Part shown: positions 24,630 to 32,988 of the stretch, in pieces | Numbering within the stretch: the first letter of the stretch is position 1 | Layout: each line of letters begins with the position of its first letter | NCBI GenBank assembly: GCA_023457535.1 | Contig: JAEWLN010000084.1 | Location: 1 to 45,651 of the forward strand | DNA from: Bacteroidota bacterium | GTDB taxonomy: Bacteria > Bacteroidota > Bacteroidia > Flavobacteriales > Flavobacteriaceae | Length of the DNA: 45,651 nt | Reading direction: 5' to 3' | Made by a program: the position numbers and the translations under genes | The notes under the pieces: generated by a model | What the model was told of the DNA's origin: nothing | The model's input: the letters and a program-made list of their open reading frames with translations, nothing else | Database searches by the model: none

Positions 24630-25744
24630 TCAAATATTAAATCCAACAATTTGCGCGCATTTTCCCGATCACTCATGTGGGTTTCCAAAACCGATTTTCG
24701 GCGCCCGTAGTCTTCAAACGGTTGATGCTTCAAACGATCTATATGCGCGCGGATTTCAGCAGGAGATTCGGCCGACAGGCAAAGGGGCTGGATGAGCGCA
24801 TCGTCCATTACATTGGAATTGATCACACAAAACCTACTGTAAAACAGCGCATTCATAAGCTTCAATTTCGTTCCCGATTGCTGGAACGAAAACACCAGAT
24901 TGATATGTGCCTGGCCCAGCAACTGCTTCAAATGCTCGAAATCGCGCAGCGTCTCATACCGCACATTCTTTAAGCCAGCCGAATAATTTTCGAAATGCGC
25001 CCGGGCATCGGCGTTCCCGGCAATTACGAGCGTTACATCGGGGATTTCCCTGAACAAGTCGACAAGGCTTTCAGCCACGCGGCGGTTATCGGACATACGC
25101 AAATCGCCGTGGTACAACGCATATTGGCCCATCCCTTCTAGAGGCGCTACGGTTTCATTTCCGTGGAAAACCGGGATGTAATCTGCCGGCAAATAACGCC
25201 CGGAAACATATTGCTGTTCAAAATGGGACAGCGCCGCCACGCGATTGAATTTGCCGATTATTTTTTCGTAGCGCCGGTATTTGATCCCTTCCAGATAATA
25301 GGAAATTTTGTGGCTCCAACGCCTTTCGCTGCGCGCAATACCCAGAAAATACAAATGTTCGATGTTGTGAAGCCGCAGGATCAGCCGTTGGTCCGCAAAC
25401 CAGTTTTTGAAAACGCCATACGTGGTCTTGAGCCCTTCGAACAGGATCGGACCGGGCAAAGCTTCGATGTTTTTGCGCAGTTGGGCACTGTCGCGCGTTT
25501 GCACTGAAAAAGGCAGCCACGACAACAAATCAAATGCATGTCGCGCATTGCGGTAGTAATAGATCCTCGCGCAGTAGGTATCGGTGGCCGTTTGTGGCGG
25601 AAGCTGATCCGAGAAACAATGCAGGTGGATTTCCACCCCCGATTCATGCAAAGGCCTGAGCTTGGAAAACACTTCGATCGTCCCGCCATACACCGGTGGA
25701 AACGGATAGTCAAAACTGACGATATGAAGGATTCTGGCAGGCAT
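24626..25744 (-). CDS. Glycosyltransferase, GT-B fold
   Basis: 372 residues from the ATG at 25744. The N-terminus RILHIVSFDYPFPPVYGGTI is the classic acceptor-side start of GT4/GT1-type enzymes. The donor side contains ALYHGDLRMSDNRRVAESLV, VTLVIAGNADA and INLVFSFQQSGTKLKLMNAL, similar to the second Rossmann domain, although the EX7E motif is weak. Upstream in-frame codons would add seven residues and are less likely. It is coupled to the oxygenase by a 4-nt overlap and is divergent from the GT2 gene, with 68 nt between start codons. Sugar donor and acceptor unknown. Confidence 0.85.
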   Translation of the reverse strand: MPARILHIVSFDYPFPPVYGGTIEVFSKLRPLHESGVEIHLHCFSDQLPPQTATDTYCARIYYYRNARHAFDLLSWLPFSVQTRDSAQLRKNIEALPGPILFEGLKTTYGVFKNWFADQRLILRLHNIEHLYFLGIARSERRWSHKISYYLEGIKYRRYEKIIGKFNRVAALSHFEQQYVSGRYLPADYIPVFHGNETVAPLEGMGQYALYHGDLRMSDNRRVAESLVDLFREIPDVTLVIAGNADARAHFENYSAGLKNVRYETLRDFEHLKQLLGQAHINLVFSFQQSGTKLKLMNALFYSRFCVINSNVMDDALIQPLCLSAESPAEIRAHIDRLKHQPFEDYGRRKSVLETHMSDRENARKLLDLIFE

Positions 25745-25793
25745 TGCTGTGTACAAAAATAACACATAAAAAACCGCAAACCCAACTTTTAAG

Positions 25794-25801
25794 TATATTT
25801 G
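25794..25801 (+). promoter_or_regulatory. Putative -7 box of the GT2 gene
   Basis: TATATTTG lies 11 nt before the GT2 ATG, so the predicted leader is only a few nucleotides. No clear -33 box is visible. Confidence 0.5.
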
Positions 25802-25812
25802 AAAAAAAATAC

Positions 25813-26739
25813 ATGCCGTTTTACACCATCGTCATCCCGCTGTACAACAAGGCGCCCTACATCGCACAAACCTTAAAAGGCGTGCTCGGGCAAACCTTTG
25901 GCGATTTCGAGGTGATCATTGTCAACGACGGCTCGACCGATGACGGCGAACAGGTGGTAAAGCGATTCGACGATCCGCGGATCCATTACTATTTGCGCGA
26001 GAACAAAGGCGTTTCTGCTGCGCGCAATTTTGGTGTGACGATGGCCCGCGCCGATTATATTGCATTTCTGGACGCCGACGATTACTGGTATCCCGATTTC
26101 CTGCAAACCATCCACCGCAACATTCACCGATTTGCGGACCAACGCGTATTTGCAACAGCCATTGAAATCGAAACGGCCCACAACATCGTTCCGGCCCAAT
26201 ATTCGATCCGTCGCGAGCATCCGGTGGAAGTAGTCGATTTTTTCAGCGCCAGCACCAAAGAATGCGTGCTTTGGACCTCATCGGCGGTATTCCACAAAAG
26301 TGTTTTTGAAACTGCGGGATTGTTCGATGTGACGATGCCAAGCGGCCAGGACACGGATTTGTGGATGCGAATCGGGTTGCATTATCCTATTGTTTTTGAC
26401 TGGAAAATCCTGGCGCGTTACGTATTCGACGCCCAGAGTTTGTCGCGCGGCAGCCGGTATCTTTCTTCCAAGATCAACTTCGCCCGATTCGACAGTCTGG
26501 CGGCGACACGCCCGAATCTTAAACGTTATCTGGACCAAAACCGGTTCTCGCTGGCCGTAAAGTCGCGACTGGCAGGCGATGAAATGCTTTACCGCAAGCT
26601 CAAAACGGCAATTGACGCGCGCAACCTCAACACAAAACGCAGGGTGTTGCTTCAAATGCCCCGGTTTGCATTGGCCGGACTGGTTCGCCTGAACCGATGG
26701 ATGGCCAACAATGGCCTGGCCAATTCAGTGTTTCGATAA
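25813..26739 (+). CDS. Family 2 glycosyltransferase
   Basis: 308 residues with the GT-A fold of family 2. The nucleotide-binding start is YTIVIPLYNKAPYIAQTL, followed by VIIVNDGSTDDGEQVV, the donor motif SAARNFG and the metal-binding DxD as FLDADDYWYPDF. The catalytic region includes GLFDVTMPSGQDTDLWMRI. The ATG at 25813 was chosen because the family N-terminus starts right there; upstream codons would reach into the divergent gene. Its 3' end overlaps the convergent isomerase gene by 15 bp. Probably adds a sugar to a lipid-linked or surface glycan. Confidence 0.92.
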   Translation: MPFYTIVIPLYNKAPYIAQTLKGVLGQTFGDFEVIIVNDGSTDDGEQVVKRFDDPRIHYYLRENKGVSAARNFGVTMARADYIAFLDADDYWYPDFLQTIHRNIHRFADQRVFATAIEIETAHNIVPAQYSIRREHPVEVVDFFSASTKECVLWTSSAVFHKSVFETAGLFDVTMPSGQDTDLWMRIGLHYPIVFDWKILARYVFDAQSLSRGSRYLSSKINFARFDSLAATRPNLKRYLDQNRFSLAVKSRLAGDEMLYRKLKTAIDARNLNTKRRVLLQMPRFALAGLVRLNRWMANNGLANSVFR

Positions 26740-27126
26740 TTGAAATTCCCCAAAATCGCGAATATAATCGCTTTCGTCAAAATGGGCCGATGCGATCACC
26801 AGGCACACCGAACCGGCTGAAAAATTACGCATTTCCCGCCAAATGCCATTGGGAATGTACAAACCCTGGTTCGGGCGGTTGAGTAACACCGATTTTTGCG
26901 CCACACCGTCGTGAAGTTCGACCTCAAAACTTCCGCTGAGCGCCACAAGCAATTTATGCTGGGTGCGGTGCGCGTGTCCGTGGCGGATGGCATGACTAGG
27001 CACATCGTAGAGATAGTACACACGCGCGATCGCAAACGGAATACTGTTGCCTTCAATGACCGACAAATTGCCTTTGGCATCATGGATTTTGGGAAGATCG
27101 ATCAAACGGCAGTCGCTAAGGGTCAT
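26725..27126 (-). CDS. WxcM/FdtA-like sugar isomerase (cupin)
   Basis: 133-residue single-domain cupin of the WxcM-like family, which includes FdtA and QdtA, the isomerases that convert dTDP-4-keto-6-deoxyglucose to 3-keto sugars. Typical text is IHDAKGNLSVIEG near the start, HGHAHRTQHKLLVALSGSFE with the cupin His residues, and NRPNQGLYIPNGIWREMRNF. The ATG at 27126 overlaps the stop of the upstream glycosyltransferase by 4 nt (ATGA). No aminotransferase or acetyltransferase that would complete a 3-amino-sugar pathway is found beside it, so the product may be used by enzymes encoded elsewhere. Confidence 0.85.
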   Translation of the reverse strand: MTLSDCRLIDLPKIHDAKGNLSVIEGNSIPFAIARVYYLYDVPSHAIRHGHAHRTQHKLLVALSGSFEVELHDGVAQKSVLLNRPNQGLYIPNGIWREMRNFSAGSVCLVIASAHFDESDYIRDFGEFQLSKH

Positions 27127-28199
27127 AAGGTTAAGATTTGCTGCCACTGGCGGGCGATGTGGTCTGACGATAAGTGCGCAACACTCGGCGCGGCGCCTTG
27201 TCTGCAAATGTCGTATAAATCGTTGTCCTGTGCAAGTGCCGCCATCGCACCGGCAAGCGCGGCCACATTGTGATTGGGTATGAGCAGTCCGTTTTGTTTG
27301 TTCAGGATCACCTCGGCAGGACCGGAATCGCAATCCACGGAAACCACCGGTGTGCCAAGGGCAAGCGATTCGATAACCGACATCGGGAAACCTTCGTACC
27401 GGCTCGTGAGCACGGTAAAACGCGCATTCTGGACATAGGCATACGGGTTTGGCTCAAAAGGCAGCAAAATGACTTGATTTTCGATTCCCAAACGCACCGC
27501 GGTTTCGAGAATGTAGGCCGCATCCGGGCCATCACCGAGAATCACAAGCCGATAACCGGACCCGGCAAGTTTCGACATTGCGAAACCTTCGAGCAGTAGC
27601 GTAAAGTTTTTGACCTTTTCATCCAACCGGCCAAAAAAAAGAATAAACGGCGATGGCAGATTTACACGCGGCGAATCGGGGGCCAAGGCAGGAATCGGGT
27701 TGTAGATCGCATGCACGTCCTCAACGCAGTAAACAGCGCGTACCTTTTGGGCAATCGCCTTCGAGACGCAAACCAGCGTTACCCCGCGCAGCACGAATTT
27801 GGACATCCAGCGCGGCGGCAGGTAATTGTCGATCCTGGCCGAATGAACCATATAAATGATCTTGCGCCTGCCGTAAATGCGGCGCGTAAACCATTCGCGC
27901 AACGCCAGCGGACGCGTGCGGTTGTCCAGCACGGTGTCGATTTGGTGTTCCATCAGGTATCGCCTGAGCAGTATTCCTTTTTTGATCTTGCGCCACCAAG
28001 CGAAATCGTTTTTGCACAAATCCCCGAGATTATATATCGTTCCGGCGTACGGATAGGCAATGTCGTCCTCAATCAGGATATGGTGTACTTCGTATCCTGA
28101 ATCAGTGAGTAAACGGCTGTGCGTGGCGGCAAATCGTTCGGCGCCGCCACGGGCCAATGAAAGTGAAACAACAGCTATTTTACGGGTGGGACTTCCCAT
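27123..28199 (-). CDS. Family 4 glycosyltransferase
   Basis: 358 residues. The N-terminal side has AVVSLSLARGGAERFAATHS, the glycine-rich acceptor loop of GT4. The donor side shows FILFFGRLDEKVKNFTLLLE, YRLVILGDGPDAAYI and the EX7E region RYEGFPMSVIESLALGTPVV followed by DCDSGPAEVI. These are strong family 4 marks of a retaining transferase. First gene of a two-gene unit with the FdtA-like isomerase. It is divergent from the gene at 28238, with only 38 nt between the two start codons. Confidence 0.93.
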   Translation of the reverse strand: MGSPTRKIAVVSLSLARGGAERFAATHSRLLTDSGYEVHHILIEDDIAYPYAGTIYNLGDLCKNDFAWWRKIKKGILLRRYLMEHQIDTVLDNRTRPLALREWFTRRIYGRRKIIYMVHSARIDNYLPPRWMSKFVLRGVTLVCVSKAIAQKVRAVYCVEDVHAIYNPIPALAPDSPRVNLPSPFILFFGRLDEKVKNFTLLLEGFAMSKLAGSGYRLVILGDGPDAAYILETAVRLGIENQVILLPFEPNPYAYVQNARFTVLTSRYEGFPMSVIESLALGTPVVSVDCDSGPAEVILNKQNGLLIPNHNVAALAGAMAALAQDNDLYDICRQGAAPSVAHLSSDHIARQWQQILTL

Positions 28200-28213
28200 T
28201 GCGCGGTTTTAGA

Positions 28214-28230
28214 TATATTTGCCAAATATA
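28214..28230. promoter_or_regulatory. Palindromic divergent promoter core
   Basis: TATATTTG-C-CAAATATA is a perfect palindrome containing a TAnnTTTG -7 box on each strand (+ box at 28214-28221, - box at 28230-28223). It sits in the 38-nt gap between the starts at 28199 (-) and 28238 (+), giving each transcript a leader of roughly 10-16 nt. No clear -33 boxes are seen on either side. Confidence 0.55.
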
Positions 28231-28237
28231 ACGATAT

Positions 28238-29374
28238 ATGGACATTTTACTGATAGGGGAATTCAGCAGGTTGCACAATTCGCTCAAAGAAGGCTTGCAC
28301 ACCATGGGCCATCGGGTGGCGATATGCGGATTGAAAGACGGTTTCAAAGACTATCCGGTGGATTTTCCGATCGAAAAAAAATGGGATTCCGGCATTCGCA
28401 AAAAAATCAAGATCGCACTGTTCCGATTGACCGGTTTTGACATCAGTTCGTGGCTGACCTATCGGCAATTCATGCGCTATTCACCGCAACTGCGGGGTTT
28501 TGACCTCGTGCAGCTCATCAATGAGAACAGTTTTTACTGCCAGCCGAATGTCGAAAAAAAGATCCTTTCGCAACTGTTTCGCCACAACCACAAAGTAGTG
28601 TTGCTTTCGTGCGGATACGATTATGGAAATGTGCGTCATGCCTTGGCCCATAAGGAAAACAAGTCGCCCTTCCTTCCCTATTTTGAAGGCAGATTAAGCG
28701 CACGCGACTTTTACAACGCGCTCAAGTACGACAGCGCGCCTTTCAGGAAATTGCATGAATTTATCCGCATGCATGTTGCGGGGGTGATCGCTACCGATCT
28801 GGATTACGAACCCGCGCTGCTCTGCGATCCAAAGTACCTCGGACTGATCCCCAATCCGGTCAATACAGACAAAATCGCATTCCAATCGCTAAGCGCGGAT
28901 CAGAAAGTCGTGATTTTCCACGGCATCAATACGGAGAATTACCTCAAAAAAGGCAACGATTTCTTTGAACTGGCATTGGCCGAGATCGCGCAAAAATATG
29001 GCAGCCGCGTTGAAATCCTTACCGCAAGGAGCCTTCCGTATGCCACGTATATCGAAATGTACGACAGCGCCCACATTGTGCTGGACCAGGTGTATGCGCT
29101 TGATCAGGGTTACAATGCGCTCGAAGCAATGGCCAAGGGCAAAGTGGTTTTTACGGGCGCCGAAGCGGTATTTGTGTCGCGCTATGGGATCGGGTCGGCG
29201 GTAAACGTCAATGCAACGCCGGATGTGGAAAAGCTTATCGGCCAGCTGTCGTACCTGATCGACCATCCGCATGAGATCGCCGCTATCGGACAACGCGCGC
29301 GCGCTTTCATCGAACAGCATCACGATTACCGGCAAATCGCGCGCAAATACGTCGATACGTGGCAAAAGGCCTAA
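28238..29374 (+). CDS. Glycosyltransferase-like protein
   Basis: 378 residues with GT-B architecture. The N-terminus MDILLIGEFSRLHNSLKEGL resembles the acceptor domain start, and the donor domain has LIPNPVNTDKI, KVVIFHGINTENYLKKGNDF, DSAHIVLDQVYALDQGYNAL and EAMAKGKVVFTGAEA, a pattern found in glycosyltransferases of surface polysaccharide clusters. The EX7E motif is replaced by a segment with D and E in similar spacing. An inner-membrane anchor is not seen. It is divergently transcribed from the GT4 gene. Donor and acceptor unknown. Confidence 0.82.
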   Translation: MDILLIGEFSRLHNSLKEGLHTMGHRVAICGLKDGFKDYPVDFPIEKKWDSGIRKKIKIALFRLTGFDISSWLTYRQFMRYSPQLRGFDLVQLINENSFYCQPNVEKKILSQLFRHNHKVVLLSCGYDYGNVRHALAHKENKSPFLPYFEGRLSARDFYNALKYDSAPFRKLHEFIRMHVAGVIATDLDYEPALLCDPKYLGLIPNPVNTDKIAFQSLSADQKVVIFHGINTENYLKKGNDFFELALAEIAQKYGSRVEILTARSLPYATYIEMYDSAHIVLDQVYALDQGYNALEAMAKGKVVFTGAEAVFVSRYGIGSAVNVNATPDVEKLIGQLSYLIDHPHEIAAIGQRARAFIEQHHDYRQIARKYVDTWQKA

Positions 29375-29400
29375 AAAAAATCAGGACCGAAGCCCTGATT
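29373..29400 (-). terminator. Intrinsic terminator of the 29427 gene
   Basis: On the minus strand AATCAGG-GCTTCGGT-CCTGATT forms a 7-bp stem followed by TTTTTT. It partly overlaps the stop codon region of the convergent glycosyltransferase gene, and the stem could also stop + transcripts, though it lacks a T-run in that direction. Confidence 0.88.
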
Positions 29401-29426
29401 GAAAATTAACCCTATTATTTTACAAA

Positions 29427-29846
29427 CTACTCAAGTGTGGCCAATGGTTGTGTTTGGTGCATCACAACGCCTTGGTTTTGGTTCGGTACGGGTTTTTTGG
29501 GACGGCTGCTGTAATCTGCCGGATACAGTTTTTTGTGCTGGTCCAACATCGCAAACGGCTCATCGCCCTGATAGTCTTTGATCATCACGTATTGGCCATT
29601 TTTGAGCGAGTAACCGCGCGTTTTGACGTCCAATTGTTCTGATTCAACCCATTGTCCCTGCTCCTGGTAAAGGTACATGCCTACTTTGGTGTCGTAGTAA
29701 GCCTGCAGATTCGGATAATAATAATAACGCACCTCTTCATACTGATAAGGATTGTTGATGTCTACGGCGTCGAGTTCTACCTGGGCGTGGATTTGATTAA
29801 AAGAACACAACAGCATCCCTAAAATCAGTTTTGTAATCGTTTTCAT
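29427..29846 (-). CDS. Small exported protein, unknown function
   Basis: From the ATG at 29846 it has 139 residues (an ATG at 29852 would add two). A signal peptide (MKTITKLILGMLLCSFNQIH) precedes a mature part with a Tyr-rich segment, EEVRYYYYPNLQAYYDTKVG and MYLYQEQGQWVESEQL, of the kind found in small exported Bacteroidota proteins with YYPD-like repeats. The C-terminus is rich in Pro, Asn and Gln. No Cys and no enzyme motif. It has its own terminator and no near neighbour on its strand within 160 nt. Confidence 0.75.
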   Translation of the reverse strand: MKTITKLILGMLLCSFNQIHAQVELDAVDINNPYQYEEVRYYYYPNLQAYYDTKVGMYLYQEQGQWVESEQLDVKTRGYSLKNGQYVMIKDYQGDEPFAMLDQHKKLYPADYSSRPKKPVPNQNQGVVMHQTQPLATLE

Positions 29847-30012
29847 GGTCATTTCGGATTTTGCATTTTTTTTTCTTTTCTATGAAGTAAAATTACGTCC
29901 GCAAATAACCGGAGGGCTTATATTTTTTTAACCAAGATTTACAGATTTTGCGCGTGCAGATCGTATAACCAAATGTGGGAAAAATATCACTCTTCCTAAA
30001 AATTGTTTAAGC

Positions 30013-31848
30013 CTAATGATACGGTACAACCCGCGGTTTGGAGATGTCAAAATCCTGTAGTTTGAAATCTTCTGTATTGTACGCATTGGTCTTTAGGATG
30101 TTGTCGCCCGACAATGGGATCGTAGGGTAATACGACAGCGATAACTGAAATGAACTAAACACCAGATAATCGTTGCTGATGATGATTCCCGCGCCAAATT
30201 GTGAATAAAGCCTGCTGTGCCGCCACCCGGTTTGCGCCTCTCCAAGCATCCCGAGCGTGGTGCTCAGATACGGATTGAGCCTGAAACCCCAAAATTTCCA
30301 CGGCGAATAACCCTGGGTTTGCAAGGACACCAATAATTTTTTGGTCCCGAACACCGGCGCGTTGAAACCCCGGATCCCAAACTCTTCATTGAGGGTAAGC
30401 TTGTCTGCATCGGTGGCCATGCGCCTGTTGCCGATGACGAGCTCCGGCTTGATGAACTGCCGGAAACGCCAACGCGTGGTTTCATATAAATTGGTAAAAT
30501 AAATCAGCTTGTAAACCATGGCCGATTGTTCTTCGCGTCCGTGGTAGTGGAAACTGCCGTATTCGATATCGGTGCCAAGGTACCCGAATTTGAAATATTT
30601 GCCGTAAGAAAACCGGCCGCCCAGATAGAACCGCGTACGGCTGTTCTTTTCCTGAAATCCTGCCGTAACGCCATATACCAGACCCGTCGGGACGTCTTCC
30701 ACCACGGCATAGTTAAACAGGAATTTGTCCTGCACGAACTGGCGCGATGAAATCCCTACGCTGGCCATGTAAAATTTCTCATCGGAAAAATAGCGCAGCG
30801 TATCGGTGGGCGGCGCCTGGACATAATCGGTGTTGAGAAACCGCACCGATGTGATCAGGTTAGTCGTGCGGCTTTTCTCCGAGCTTCCCTTAAAAATCTG
30901 GTACGCGTGCCCGGCCCAATAATCCTGGGTGTTGAATTTATAGGTATCAAAAGTTTCGAGACCGGCCGAATCTACAATAGGGATGCGTTTGTACTGTTGG
31001 TCGAAATACACGCCGGCCGCCCATCGCGCGTAAGGGGAAAAGAAAGGCCGCTCGATGTTGGCGAACTTGACGTAATTGTCGTCGAGGTCGATTTTGTAGC
31101 TTACCGCCGATTGCACATAAGTGTTCAGAATGTTTGGAATCTGGTACAATGTGCTGTAACCTTGCCTGCTGGTCTTGAGGTCTTTTTGATAACTGTTGCG
31201 GAATTGATGCCCGGTTCCCATAAAGTTGCGCTCGTTGAGATCGAAATCGAGCCGCGACCCGTTGGCCGAAAAATCCGGAATCAAACTCCAGGAGTCCAGC
31301 ACGCGGATGTAAACGTCCACCGAATCTGAATTGGCGTGCGGCGTTTTGGTGTAAATATCCACTGCGCGCACGTAGCGCTGGCTTCTGATCAAACGCGCCG
31401 ATTCAAGCACCAGCAAGGAATCCAATGGCCGGTTACGCTTGATCAGCAGCAGGTTTTTGATCGCCCATTCGCTGGTTTTGTTGTGGACGGCATTTCCAGC
31501 TTTATATGCCCAACGGTTGGGTTTGCGCGTCGAGTCGATTTCCGAATAGCCAAACGGGTCGAGCGTGGCCACGTTGATATAGCGGATGATCTTGCCCTCG
31601 ACGTTGGCATATCCTTTTTTCTTGATTTTCTGGAATTTGTTCTTTTTGGCCTTGGGCTTGGCCGTCACGGGTTTGAACACCAATTTGTGCAGGAACCGTG
31701 TGAATCCGCGCTTTTGGGAGTAATTTTCGATGTTGCGGTACATCCTTAGCGAATCCTTGACGGTCTTCGCGTTTTTCTTGACCTGTGCAAACCCGGGTTG
31801 GATGCAGCACACGATCAGGGCCAACATAAAAAGTCGTTTCAGCAACAT
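30013..31848 (-). CDS. Outer-membrane barrel with POTRA-like region (BamA/Omp85-like)
   Basis: 611 residues with a signal peptide (MLLKRLFMLALIVCCIQPGF). Residues about 70-210 read like POTRA domains, with YANVEGKIIRYINVATLDPF, LVLESARLIRSQRYVRAVDI and VDVYIRVLDSWSLIPDFSA, patterns that recur in TamA, BamA and D15-type proteins. The C-terminal two thirds form a barrel, including RFYLGGRFSYGKYFKFGYLG and EEFGIRGFNAPVFGTKKLLV, the second resembling the conserved RGF segment of Omp85 barrels. The very C-terminus is polar and not a typical terminal strand. Whether it inserts proteins, secretes or transports lipid is unknown. Last gene of a run of six co-directional genes. Confidence 0.75.
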   Translation of the reverse strand: MLLKRLFMLALIVCCIQPGFAQVKKNAKTVKDSLRMYRNIENYSQKRGFTRFLHKLVFKPVTAKPKAKKNKFQKIKKKGYANVEGKIIRYINVATLDPFGYSEIDSTRKPNRWAYKAGNAVHNKTSEWAIKNLLLIKRNRPLDSLLVLESARLIRSQRYVRAVDIYTKTPHANSDSVDVYIRVLDSWSLIPDFSANGSRLDFDLNERNFMGTGHQFRNSYQKDLKTSRQGYSTLYQIPNILNTYVQSAVSYKIDLDDNYVKFANIERPFFSPYARWAAGVYFDQQYKRIPIVDSAGLETFDTYKFNTQDYWAGHAYQIFKGSSEKSRTTNLITSVRFLNTDYVQAPPTDTLRYFSDEKFYMASVGISSRQFVQDKFLFNYAVVEDVPTGLVYGVTAGFQEKNSRTRFYLGGRFSYGKYFKFGYLGTDIEYGSFHYHGREEQSAMVYKLIYFTNLYETTRWRFRQFIKPELVIGNRRMATDADKLTLNEEFGIRGFNAPVFGTKKLLVSLQTQGYSPWKFWGFRLNPYLSTTLGMLGEAQTGWRHSRLYSQFGAGIIISNDYLVFSSFQLSLSYYPTIPLSGDNILKTNAYNTEDFKLQDFDISKPRVVPYH

Positions 31849-31911
31849 CGCACTACGGTTACAGGCAGCTAAAATACTGAAAACGTACCGGTGTCGGAAA
31901 GCCGGACACCT

Positions 31912-32310
31912 TTATTTGATTTTGATTTTCTGAAGACCTTTTTGCAACAGCGAAATGCCGTCCGTCTTGAGCGACTGGGCATTGTTGGGTACATTCTTCA
32001 TGATCAGGCCGGTAACCCCTGCCTGCAATGCCGGACCGGCGATTTTGCCTACGATACCGGCCCCCGAGCCTACCACAAACCGCTTGGCCAGAAATCCGGA
32101 GAGCAAACCCACGGCGCCTTTGACCAACTTGCCCTTAAGGTTGGGCGATGAAACGGCCTGGTTGAATTCTTCCTTGATGATGTGGATCGGGTTGAGCTGT
32201 TCTTTGGTAAATTCAAAGTGTTCTTTGAGCAGATACAGATCAGATTGGCGCTTTTGTTCCAGAAAAATAATCGCTTCGTTGAGCGACTGGTTGTCTCTTA
32301 CGGTGATCAT
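31912..32310 (-). CDS. Conserved small protein, unknown function
   Basis: 132 residues without a signal peptide. The first 60 residues are charged and helical (LNEAIIFLEQKRQSDLYLLK), the middle is Gly/Ala-rich and hydrophobic (GLLSGFLAKRFVVGSGAGIV, GKIAGPALQAGVTGLIM) and could associate with membrane. Its start overlaps the stop of the holin-like gene by 4 nt (ATGA), so it probably works with that protein and with the YtxH protein. No known domain recognised. Confidence 0.75.
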   Translation of the reverse strand: MITVRDNQSLNEAIIFLEQKRQSDLYLLKEHFEFTKEQLNPIHIIKEEFNQAVSSPNLKGKLVKGAVGLLSGFLAKRFVVGSGAGIVGKIAGPALQAGVTGLIMKNVPNNAQSLKTDGISLLQKGLQKIKIK

Positions 32311-32660
32311 CTTTTCTTTTCTTTAAAAATTTGACGTACGATGAAATCATTGAGCGGGGCATCGAGCAACGATCTTCTGAACAGGAACAAAATCCCTCCG
32401 ATCACAAAATACATTCCCGCAACGGCGAAAAATCCGTAATGCGTCTTGCCGAGCACTTCGCCCATGTAATAACAAAGGCCGATGGTCAACAATAAGAAAA
32501 ATAAAGTAACAATAAGGATGATCACGGTTCGTGAAACTACCGATGTGAACAAGTCGGTTCCTTTGTCGATGGCTTTTAATTTATAAAGCTCGGCGCTGGT
32601 TTTGGCGTATTCCTCGAGTTTCTCGACGAGCGTCTCCACTATTATTACTTTATCTTTCAT
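32307..32660 (-). CDS. Holin-like (Phage_holin_3_6 / DUF1469 type) membrane protein
   Basis: 117 residues. A charged N-terminal helix is followed by two membrane helices, SRTVIILIVTLFFLLLTIGL and FFAVAGMYFVIGGILFLFRR, and a basic tail. This is the layout of the group annotated as phage holin family in bacterial genomes, although those proteins are chromosomal and their link to lysis is doubtful. In many bacteria they sit with YtxH or YqjD-type stress proteins, as here. Gene order is YtxH, holin-like, then the 132-residue protein, with 24 nt and a 4-nt overlap between genes. Confidence 0.82.
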   Translation of the reverse strand: MKDKVIIVETLVEKLEEYAKTSAELYKLKAIDKGTDLFTSVVSRTVIILIVTLFFLLLTIGLCYYMGEVLGKTHYGFFAVAGMYFVIGGILFLFRRSLLDAPLNDFIVRQIFKEKKR

Positions 32661-32684
32661 GGCTGTATGGCTTAGAGACCAATA

Positions 32685-32951
32685 TTATTTCATTGAACTT
32701 TTGACATCGTCTGCGTATTGGTACGCATCGTCGACCGCATCGTGGCCGTTTTGTTTGACCTGCTCAAGTTTAGCCGACAAATTGTCGATCACGCTGTTGT
32801 AACGCGTTTTCAATCCGTCCAGCGAATCTTTGCCTTTGTCTGCGATTTTCTTGCGTGTCACCGAACCTTTGTCCGGGGCAAACAAAATTCCTAAAATCGC
32901 TCCTGTGGCAACTCCTGCCACTACGCCTAATGCTACTTTTCCTGTGCTCAT
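32685..32951 (-). CDS. YtxH-domain stress-associated protein
   Basis: 88 residues. The N-terminal segment GKVALGVVAGVATGAILGIL is a glycine-rich membrane helix followed by FAPDKGSVTRKKIADKGKD, the signature of YtxH proteins (FAPxxG), then an amphipathic helical tail. In Bacillus this family is part of the general stress regulon; the role in Bacteroidota is not known. It heads a three-gene unit with the holin-like protein and follows a Lys-rich small gene by 37 nt. Confidence 0.88.
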   Translation of the reverse strand: MSTGKVALGVVAGVATGAILGILFAPDKGSVTRKKIADKGKDSLDGLKTRYNSVIDNLSAKLEQVKQNGHDAVDDAYQYADDVKSSMK

Positions 32952-32988
32952 GACTTTAAATTTAATTGATTAATTTTTGTTTTTGTTT

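Noticed and set aside
31888..31910. GGTGTC...GACACC hairpin between the 31912 and 31848 genes
   Set aside because: No T-run follows in the direction of transcription and the stem is interrupted, so it is not called a terminator.
32307..32660. Prophage remnant suggested by the holin-like gene
   Set aside because: No other phage gene is near; this holin-type family is chromosomal and accompanies YtxH-type proteins in many bacteria.
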